39,784 bases of DNA from Halomonas sp. (GTDB lineage Bacteria > Pseudomonadota > Gammaproteobacteria > Pseudomonadales > Halomonadaceae), in contig NZ_VMQS01000017.1 in the NCBI RefSeq assembly GCF_007625055.1, forward strand, positions 1-39,784. The letters are read 5' to 3'. Positions 33,945-39,784 of the stretch are shown one piece after another. Made by a program: the position numbers and the translations under genes. The notes under the pieces were generated by a model. It was not told where the DNA came from and made no database searches. It saw only the letters and a program-made list of their open reading frames with translations. Within the stretch, counting starts at the first letter, position 1. Every line of letters starts with the position of its first letter.

Positions 33945-33958
33945 GACAGCAAGCTGTC
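33945..33958. promoter_or_regulatory. Second 14-bp palindrome in the rhodopsin-adh control region
   Basis: GACAGC-AA-GCTGTC is a perfect 6-2-6 inverted repeat with the same AA spacer as the one at 33842-33855 but different arms. It is 145 bp before the adh start. No protein is known for it. Confidence 0.4.
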
Positions 33959-33986
33959 GATGAGTGTCGCGTGATGGATCAAGTGG

Positions 33987-33995
33987 TTATCCACA
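33987..33995 (+). promoter_or_regulatory. Single perfect DnaA-box sequence
   Basis: TTATCCACA, the exact DnaA-box consensus, lies upstream of adh. No second box or AT-rich unwinding element accompanies it, so it is not an origin. It may be chance or a DnaA-responsive promoter site. Downstream, TTGACA (34047-34052) with a poor -10 (CAACAT) might serve adh. Confidence 0.3.
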
Positions 33996-34102
33996 CTATG
34001 CTCAGCCTCCAACGGGTAGCAGCAAAGCTCAGCAGACCCCAGAGCATTGACAGCCAAACGCCATGAAGCGCAACATCATTAACAAATCTGAAGGAGAATA
34101 TG

Positions 34103-35161
34103 ATGACTGAAGCGAAAGCGTTTGCAGCCTATGCTGACGATCAGCCTCTGGCACCACTGTCAATTGACCGCCGTACCCCGCGTCCCGATGACGTAGCCAT
34201 TGAAATTCTGTACTGCGGCGTTTGCCATAGTGATCTGCACTTCGCTAAAAATGACTGGGGGTTAACCCGTTATCCTATTGTACCGGGGCACGAAATTGTG
34301 GGGCGGGTGACCAGTGTTGGCAGTGATGTCACACGTTTCAAAACTGGCGATGTGGTGGGTGTGGGCTGCATGGTCGATTCCTGCCGAACTTGCTCAGCCT
34401 GCCAGGATGATGTGGAGCAGTATTGCCTGAACGGCTTCACCATGACCTACGGCAGCGATGATCGCCATGATGGTACCCTGACCCAAGGCGGTTATTCCGA
34501 ATCCATCGTGGTCAGCGAGCATTTCGTGCTGACCATGCCGGAAGGTATCGATCTGCCCTCGGCCGCGCCCATTCTGTGTGCGGGCATCACCACCTATTCG
34601 CCGCTGCGCCATCATGGCGTGGGTGAGGGCCACAAGGTGGGCGTTATCGGCATGGGCGGGCTTGGCCATATGGGCGTCAAGCTTGCCAGGGCGCTGGGTG
34701 CCGAGGTAACAGTCTTCACCCGATCGGATGCCAAGGTGGAAGAGGCCAAGCAACATGGTGCCCATCATGTGGTGGTCTCTTCCGATGAGGAACAGATGAA
34801 AGCCGTGGCCGAGACCTTCGACTTCATGCTGGATACCGTGCCGGTACAGCACGATATCAACCCTTACCTCGCCGCGTTGCGCTATGATGGTACTCACATC
34901 ATGGTGGGCCTGATGGACCCGATTGAACCGGCTGTTCAAGGCGCCAACCTGATTTTCAAACGCCGGGTACTGGCAGGTTCACTGATCGGCGGTATTGCTG
35001 AAACCCAGGAGCTTCTGGATTTCTGCGCGGAGCACAAGATTACCTGCGACGTGGAAATGATTGATATGCAAACCATCAACACCGCCTTTGAGCGCATGCA
35101 AAAAGGCGACGTGCGTTACCGCTTTGTCATCGACATGGCGTCAATGAAAAACGCGGCCTAG
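34103..35161 (+). CDS. Zinc-dependent NAD(P) alcohol dehydrogenase, YahK/cinnamyl-alcohol type
   Basis: This is a 352-residue medium-chain dehydrogenase that interconverts alcohols and aldehydes. Catalytic zinc ligands are Cys41 (GVCHSDLH), His63-Glu64 (PGHE) and Cys159. The structural zinc is held by Cys94, Cys97, Cys100 and Cys108. The nucleotide fold is at about 180-190 (GMGGLGHMGVK), and the TRSDAK after the second strand favours NADP. Sequence is close to the E. coli YahK aldehyde reductase type with broad aldehyde range. The ATG at 34103 is preferred: AAGGAG stands six bases upstream, while the ATG three bases before it is too close. It is divergent from the rhodopsin and ends at a strong shared terminator. 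Confidence 0.9.
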   Translation: MTEAKAFAAYADDQPLAPLSIDRRTPRPDDVAIEILYCGVCHSDLHFAKNDWGLTRYPIVPGHEIVGRVTSVGSDVTRFKTGDVVGVGCMVDSCRTCSACQDDVEQYCLNGFTMTYGSDDRHDGTLTQGGYSESIVVSEHFVLTMPEGIDLPSAAPILCAGITTYSPLRHHGVGEGHKVGVIGMGGLGHMGVKLARALGAEVTVFTRSDAKVEEAKQHGAHHVVVSSDEEQMKAVAETFDFMLDTVPVQHDINPYLAALRYDGTHIMVGLMDPIEPAVQGANLIFKRRVLAGSLIGGIAETQELLDFCAEHKITCDVEMIDMQTINTAFERMQKGDVRYRFVIDMASMKNAA

Positions 35162-35186
35162 TTGCCAAGCGTTAACGCCAATCAGT

Positions 35187-35228
35187 CATAAGCAGCAACG
35201 GCACCCACGGGTGCCGTTGCTGCTTATG
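35187..35228. terminator. Bidirectional terminator between adh and valS
   Basis: A 20-bp perfect inverted repeat (35187-35206 with 35209-35228) with a 2-base centre forms a very strong stem, probably 19 bp with a 4-base loop. Its ends are A- and T-rich (CATAAG and CTTATG), so it can serve both convergent genes. Confidence 0.88.
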
Positions 35229-35238
35229 CATAGCCGCT

Positions 35239-38133
35239 TTATAAAGCGGAAATTTTAGTGTGCTGTTCTTCCAACAGTTTTTTAGCGGCATGGAATTCAG
35301 CGAGTTTGCCGCGCTCCTTTTCCACCACGGCTTCTGGGGCTTTGGCGATAAAGCCTTCGTTGCCGAGTTTTTTCTCAATGCCGTTGATCAGCTTGTCCTG
35401 CTTGTCGATTTCCTTGGCCAGCCGCTTGAGTTCAGCGTCTTTGTCGATTAAATCTGCCATGGGCACCAGGACTTCCATATCACCCACCAGCTGGGTGGCT
35501 GACAGCGGTGCGTCGTCCGGATTGGTCAGCCAGGTGGCGCTTTCCAGCTTGGCCAGTTTGGCCAGGAAGTGGCGATTGCTTTCCAGACGTTCGGCATCTT
35601 CCGCCTTGCCTTTGGTGAGCAGGATATCCAGCGGCTTGCCGGGGGCAATGTTCATCTCGGCGCGGATATTGCGCACCGCGATAATCACCCCCTTCAGCCA
35701 TTCGATATCCCGGGTGGCCTGCTCGTCAATGCGGCTTTCATCGGCCTGTGGCCAGGGCTGGTTCATGATGGAAGGGTTATCACCGGCGTAGGTGCCCGCC
35801 AGTGGCGCAACCCGCTGCCAGATCTCTTCGGAGATATACGGCATCATCGGATGGGCGAGGCGCAGAATTGCTTCCAGCACCCGCACCAGGGTTCGCCGCG
35901 TGCCGCGTTTGCGTTTCGCTAGCGTTGCCGCTCCCGACGTCCTGTCTCCCGCGGCATTAGTACTTCCCTGTACGTCATCGTCCCAGAGTACCGGCTTGGA
36001 TAGCTCCAGGTACCAGTCGCAATATTCGTTCCAGACAAACTCATACAGCGCCTGGGAGGCATGGTCGAAGCGATATTCGTCCAGCGCCCTGGTGACCTGG
36101 GTTTCGGTCTTCTGCAACTGGGAAATGATCCAGCGATCCGCCAGAGAGAGGCTCACCTCACCGCCGTTTGCGCCGCAATCCTCGCCTTCCGCATTCATCA
36201 GCACGTAGCGCGAGGCGTTCCATAACTTGTTGCAGAAGTTGCGGTAGCCGTCCAGGCGGTTCATATCAAACTTGATATCCCGCCCGGTGGTGGCCTGGGA
36301 AAGAAAGGTGAAGCGCAGGGCATCGGTGCCGTGGGCTTCTATGCCGTCCTTGAATTCGTCGCGGGTGGCCTTTGCAATCGCCCTGGCTTTCTGCGGCTGC
36401 ATCATGTTGCCGGTGCGTTTTTCAACCAGATCGTCCAGGCTGATGCCGTCAATCAGGTCAATGGGGTCCAGCACGTTGCCCTTGGATTTGGACATCTTAT
36501 GGCCCTGGCCATCGCGCACCAGACCATGCACATAGACGGTCTTGAACGGCACTTCGTCCATGAACTTCAGCGTCATCATGATCATCCGGGCGACCCAGAA
36601 GAAGATGATGTCAAAACCGGTAACCAGCACGCTGGTGGGGTGGAAGGTTTCCAGTTCCGGGGTCTTTTCCGGCCAGCCCAGGGTGCCAAAGGTCCACAGG
36701 CCTGAGCTGAACCAGGTGTCCAGCACGTCTTCGTCTTGCGTCAGCGTGACGTCTGCGGAAAGGTTGTGCTTTTCGCGGGCTTCTTCTTCGGTGCGCGCCA
36801 CATAGACATTGCCGTCCGCATCGTACCAGGCCGGTATACGGTGGCCCCACCACAGCTGGCGGGAGATACACCAGTCCTGCAGGTCGCGCATCCAGGCGAA
36901 GTACATGTTTTCGTAGTTCTTGGGCACGAACTGGATATCGCCGTTTTCCACCGCGGCAATGGCGGGCCTGGCCAGCTCTTCCACCGCGACAAACCACTGA
37001 TCAGTGAGCAATGGTTCAATCACATCGCCGGAACGGTCGCCATAGGGCAGGGTGTTGTTGACCGTCTCGACCTGCGCCAGCAAACCCAGGGCGTCCATAT
37101 CGGCGACGATCTGCTTGCGCGCCTCGAAGCGGTCAAGCCCTGCGTATTTGGCGGGCAGGGTGGCGTCTTCTTCAGGCTGTGGCTGACCCTTGAGGTCAAA
37201 GATTTCGGCGCGCTCCAGAATAGTCGCATCCTTGCTGAACACATTGATCAGCAGGTGATTCTGGCGCTTGCCGACTTCGTAGTCGTTAAAGTCGTGGGCT
37301 GGGGTAATCTTGACGCAGCCGGAGCCTTTTTCCATATCGGCATGCTCATCGGCGACGACAGGAATACGCCGACCGACCAGCGGCAGCTCGATAAACTTGC
37401 CGACCAGTGAGGCATAACGTTCGTCGTCCGGGTTGACCGCCACGCCGGTATCCCCCAGCAGGGTTTCCGGGCGAGTGGTCGCCACCACCAGATAATCCTT
37501 GCCATCGGCGGTGGTCACGCCATCGGCCAGCGGGTAGCGGAAATGCCAGAAGCTGCCTTGCTGGTCCTTGTTTTCCACTTCCAGGTCGGAAATGGCGGTG
37601 TGCAGGGTTGGATCCCAGTTGACCAACCGCTTGCCGCGATAGATGAGGTTGTCTTCATGCAGGCGCACGAAAACTTCCTGCACCGCTTTATAGAAGCCGT
37701 CATCCATGGTGAAGCGTTCCCGCGACCAATCCACGCTGGCGCCCATGCGGCGCAGCTGGCGGGTAATATGGCCACCGGACTCTTCCTTCCACTCCCAGAC
37801 CTTGTCGATAAACGCATCGCGGCCCAGCTCATGGCGAGTCTTACCTTCCTCGGCGGCCACCTTGCGCTCCACCAGCATCTGGGTGGCAATACCGGCATGA
37901 TCGGTGCCGATCTGCCAGAGGGTGTTGTTACCCTGCATGCGCTTGAGGCGGATCAGGGTATCCATGATGGTATCCTGAAACGCATGGCCCATATGCAGGC
38001 TGCCGGTCACGTTGGGCGGTGGAATCATGATGGCGTAAGGCTCGCCCTGGCCGGAAGGGGCGAAGCGGTTATCTGCTTCCCAGCGCGCGTACCAGCGGGT
38101 TTCGATCTGTTCGGGTTGGTAGGTTTTTTCCAT
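35239..38133 (-). CDS. valS: Valyl-tRNA synthetase
   Basis: This is a 964-residue class Ia synthetase that charges tRNA-Val. The HIGH motif appears as HMGH at 47-50, the KMSKS motif at 546-550, the editing domain lies at about 200-340, and a C-terminal coiled-coil arm (about 890-960, rich in [16 protein letters not shown] heptads) contacts tRNA. The ATG at 38133 gives the E. coli-like start MEKTY; an in-frame GTG at 38145 is the alternative, with no strong site for either. Compared with the family it has about 18 extra residues near 722-743 ([20 protein letters not shown]), in the anticodon-binding region just before RGTRRTLV. That stretch holds a palindromic DNA element (see 35927-35955). 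Confidence 0.97.
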   Translation of the reverse strand: MEKTYQPEQIETRWYARWEADNRFAPSGQGEPYAIMIPPPNVTGSLHMGHAFQDTIMDTLIRLKRMQGNNTLWQIGTDHAGIATQMLVERKVAAEEGKTRHELGRDAFIDKVWEWKEESGGHITRQLRRMGASVDWSRERFTMDDGFYKAVQEVFVRLHEDNLIYRGKRLVNWDPTLHTAISDLEVENKDQQGSFWHFRYPLADGVTTADGKDYLVVATTRPETLLGDTGVAVNPDDERYASLVGKFIELPLVGRRIPVVADEHADMEKGSGCVKITPAHDFNDYEVGKRQNHLLINVFSKDATILERAEIFDLKGQPQPEEDATLPAKYAGLDRFEARKQIVADMDALGLLAQVETVNNTLPYGDRSGDVIEPLLTDQWFVAVEELARPAIAAVENGDIQFVPKNYENMYFAWMRDLQDWCISRQLWWGHRIPAWYDADGNVYVARTEEEAREKHNLSADVTLTQDEDVLDTWFSSGLWTFGTLGWPEKTPELETFHPTSVLVTGFDIIFFWVARMIMMTLKFMDEVPFKTVYVHGLVRDGQGHKMSKSKGNVLDPIDLIDGISLDDLVEKRTGNMMQPQKARAIAKATRDEFKDGIEAHGTDALRFTFLSQATTGRDIKFDMNRLDGYRNFCNKLWNASRYVLMNAEGEDCGANGGEVSLSLADRWIISQLQKTETQVTRALDEYRFDHASQALYEFVWNEYCDWYLELSKPVLWDDDVQGSTNAAGDRTSGAATLAKRKRGTRRTLVRVLEAILRLAHPMMPYISEEIWQRVAPLAGTYAGDNPSIMNQPWPQADESRIDEQATRDIEWLKGVIIAVRNIRAEMNIAPGKPLDILLTKGKAEDAERLESNRHFLAKLAKLESATWLTNPDDAPLSATQLVGDMEVLVPMADLIDKDAELKRLAKEIDKQDKLINGIEKKLGNEGFIAKAPEAVVEKERGKLAEFHAAKKLLEEQHTKISAL
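35927..35955. repeat. REP-like symmetric palindrome translated inside valS
   Basis: Read on the minus strand, arms GCCGC and GCGGC (outer, 5 bp) and GAC and GTC (inner, 3 bp) flank a symmetric GGGA/GGGA internal loop and an AGGAC apical loop, 29 bp in all. It lies exactly in the part of valS that has no counterpart in common ValS proteins. Confidence 0.55.
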
Positions 38134-38207
38134 GGATTGGCTCACAGCGGCGGTGCCCTGGGTTAGCGGGCAGCGAATGCATTGATTGGGTTCGCAAAAT
38201 GGCCATT

Positions 38208-38237
38208 AGTATAGCGCGTCACAGGCGCTGACGTCAG
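38208..38237 (-). promoter_or_regulatory. Candidate valS promoter
   Basis: On the minus strand CTGACG (38232-38237) and TATACT (38208-38213) are 18 bases apart; the -10 matches five of six consensus bases. The -35 box is part of a 10-bp palindrome CTGACGTCAG (38228-38237) and overlaps the stop codon of the MFS gene. Confidence 0.4.
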
Positions 38238-39400
38238 GCCCTGAGCGTTAGCCGCCGCATGGCCAGCAACCCCAGCAGCGGCCCGGGCAGCAGCCACCAG
38301 ATCACCGTCAGCCCCTGGGTGCTCCACAGCGAGGTGACCAGCGCAATGGCCGGCAGGGTCAGGCTGAAGCCGATGGCATTCATCATCGCCAATGCGGCGC
38401 CTAGCCGGTCGCTGGGTGCCGAGACTGAAGCAAGCGCAGAAAACTGCGCCGAATCGGCGATGACGCTAAAGCCCCACAGCAGCAGTAAGGCCAGCAAGAT
38501 TAACGGTGGCGCGCTACCCAGCCAGGGGTAAAAGAGACAAAGGGCGCCGGAGGTGGCCAGGGCAACGAAGGCCACCCGCGCGCTGCCAAAACGCTGGCTG
38601 GCGCGGCCTGCCAGCACACAGCCAGGCATGCCGATGGCGATCACCGCAAAGCTCAGCCAGGCAATACCGGTTGTGGGGGCATCCAGGCGAGCCAGCTCCC
38701 GGGCGACCAGAAAGGGCGTGAGCGTCCAGAAGGCATAAAGCTCCCAGCAGTGGCCAAAATACCCCAGTGCCGCGGCGCGAAAGTCCCGGCGACGAAAGGC
38801 CGCGAGTCCCGCCCAGGGGCGGCCACCTGCGGCTGTTGGCGGTAGGTGGGGACCAACCCCCAGACGGTAGATCATGGCGGCGGCCATCAGCGCCAGCAAA
38901 GAAGATAGCAGCAGAGGCGTCTGCCAGGGCATGTGTAGGGTTACCCCGCGTAACAGGTGGGGTGAGGCGGTACCCAGGGTCAGCATACCCACCAGCCAGC
39001 CCAGCGCTGCACCCGCCTGTTGAGGCGTCCAGCTGACCACCAGCTTCATGCCCAAAGGGTAAATGCCGGCCAGGCAAAGCCCAGTCATAAAGCGCAGCAG
39101 GATGGCGCCCGTCAGGCTTTCCAGGCTGACAATAAACGCCGCATTGATGATTGCCCCGCAGACGGCAGCCATGGCAAACAACTGGCTGGCAAGCAGACGG
39201 TCGGCCAGACCGCTGGTGGCAATCACCAGAGTGCCGCTGATAAACCCCGCCTGCACTGCCATGGTCAGCAGACCGAGATCCGCGCCGCTCAGCCCGGCAG
39301 ACTGCTGCAGAGCAGTGCCCACGCCATTGACGCTGAACCACAGCGACGTGCCGAATAACTGAGCAATCACGATAGTGATCAGCGGGTGGCGTTTGAGCAT
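38234..39400 (-). CDS. MFS transporter
   Basis: This is a 388-residue, 12-helix major facilitator. The opening MLKRHPLITIVIAQLFGTSLWFSVNG (cited in part) has the FGTSLWF motif common to a group of bacterial MFS exporters of unknown substrate. The loop 2-3 signature is seen as SGLADRLLASQ (about 68-78), and a loop 8-9 copy as LAGRASQRFGSARV. Start ATG 39400 is chosen because GGAG stands ten bases upstream; the ATG at 39421 would overlap the preceding lipoprotein gene. The two genes are seven bases apart and likely form an operon. Helix count and motifs make the family certain; substrate is unknown. Confidence 0.87.
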   Translation of the reverse strand: MLKRHPLITIVIAQLFGTSLWFSVNGVGTALQQSAGLSGADLGLLTMAVQAGFISGTLVIATSGLADRLLASQLFAMAAVCGAIINAAFIVSLESLTGAILLRFMTGLCLAGIYPLGMKLVVSWTPQQAGAALGWLVGMLTLGTASPHLLRGVTLHMPWQTPLLLSSLLALMAAAMIYRLGVGPHLPPTAAGGRPWAGLAAFRRRDFRAAALGYFGHCWELYAFWTLTPFLVARELARLDAPTTGIAWLSFAVIAIGMPGCVLAGRASQRFGSARVAFVALATSGALCLFYPWLGSAPPLILLALLLLWGFSVIADSAQFSALASVSAPSDRLGAALAMMNAIGFSLTLPAIALVTSLWSTQGLTVIWWLLPGPLLGLLAMRRLTLRA

Positions 39401-39407
39401 GGTGGCG

Positions 39408-39784
39408 CTACTCCAGGTCAATGGCGCGTATCATACGGCGCAAAGCGCTAATCCGCTTATCGGTGGTGTTTTTATAGGTGGCGGAAGTCTGGTAAGTGGA
39501 GGTATCCTGCCCGCTTTCGGCTGAACGCAGCGCCTGAATCAGCCAGCCTCTGACCATCACATAATGCCTTGAATCCAGCCCCAGTGCTTTAACGGCTTCA
39601 ATAGAAGCTGGCTGCTCGGGTTTTTCCAGCGCAGCTTGAATAGCAAGCACCTTATGCCCTATCTCCAGTGCATACTGATCCTGCTCGCTTAGCGGGGTAA
39701 CGCTCGATGTCTTGTTTTCATCCAGCGTCGAGCAGGCCGATAATGCCATGGTGAAGAAGAGAGTCAGCCATGTTTTGGTGTTAT
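39408..39784 (-). CDS. Small lipoprotein, 5' end outside window
   Basis: The frame stays open past the ATG at 39749 to the right edge, and the extra residues (NTKTWLTLFFTMALSAC) read as a lipoprotein signal with lipobox LSAC, so the true start is just beyond base 39784. The mature part, about 108 residues from that Cys, is Gln/Ala/Ser-rich and mostly helical, with a basic end (KRISALRRMIRAIDLE). I do not recognise the family. It lies immediately upstream of the MFS gene. The ATG at 39749 is an internal Met within the signal, so a shorter call there would lose the signal peptide. Confidence 0.72.
   Translation of the reverse strand, partial: NTKTWLTLFFTMALSACSTLDENKTSSVTPLSEQDQYALEIGHKVLAIQAALEKPEQPASIEAVKALGLDSRHYVMVRGWLIQALRSAESGQDTSTYQTSATYKNTTDKRISALRRMIRAIDLE

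Noticed and set aside
33987-33995. Replication origin at the DnaA box
   Set aside because: There is only one box, no cluster, no dnaA/dnaN or gidA nearby and no AT-rich 13-mers.
33929-34066. 45-codon frame (MQNVSRQQAVDECRVMD...) in the rhodopsin-adh gap
   Set aside because: There is no ribosome binding site before the ATG, no known motif, and it spans the control region with a palindrome and a DnaA box.
38514-39341. 275-codon minus-strand frame within the MFS gene
   Set aside because: It is an alternate frame of the MFS transporter; the MFS frame has 12 helices and family motifs, this one does not.

Overview
The window looks like chromosome of a moderately halophilic gammaproteobacterium of the Halomonas group (Halomonadaceae). 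The evidence is the ectoine-degradation genes doeB-doeX-doeC-doeD, a Pseudomonas/Halomonas-style caa3 oxidase operon (coxB-coxA-ctaG-coxC, an antisense DUF2909 gene, SURF1, ctaA, ctaB), and protein sequences typical of that group. No rRNA, tRNA, CRISPR array, insertion sequence or prophage gene was seen. All names come from reading motifs, not from database searches.

Layout. 1-4200: the end of an ectoine catabolic cluster, comprising partial DoeB, the Lrp/AsnC regulator DoeX, aldehyde dehydrogenase DoeC and aminotransferase DoeD. 4290-7100: small catabolic genes (HAD hydrolase, ABM-type monooxygenase, Tat-exported amidohydrolase). 7390-16810: a DUF2189 membrane protein, then the cytochrome c oxidase structural and assembly genes with heme A synthesis, ending in a TlpA-like thioredoxin. 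16840-26970: a LysE exporter, a small membrane protein, an MsbA-type ABC exporter, an RND efflux pair, a 7-bp tandem repeat, a Cys-rich microprotein, and a translationally coupled lipoprotein/YdbS/YdbT-like trio.

26996-33678, minus strand: a complete retinal-based phototrophy operon, rhodopsin-crtE-crtI-crtB-crtY-blh. The genes are nearly all overlapping or abutting. CrtE makes GGPP, CrtB phytoene, CrtI lycopene and CrtY beta-carotene. Blh cleaves beta-carotene to retinal, which binds Lys230 of the rhodopsin. The rhodopsin has the Asp-Thr-Glu proton-pump triad and a xanthorhodopsin-like His-Asp spacing, but a Trp where antenna-binding rhodopsins have Gly. No ketolase or hydroxylase gene is present, which fits an antenna-free pump. 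An AT-rich 424-bp control region separates it from a divergent zinc alcohol dehydrogenase. 35187-39784: a strong bidirectional terminator, valS (with a REP-like palindrome translated in frame), an MFS transporter and the end of a lipoprotein gene cut by the window edge.

The parts most worth following up are the rhodopsin's blocked antenna site and acidic tail, the palindromes in its control region, the palindromic insertion inside valS, the shared start codons of DUF2909 and SURF1, and the two short tandem repeats. No clearly new defence or mobile system was found.
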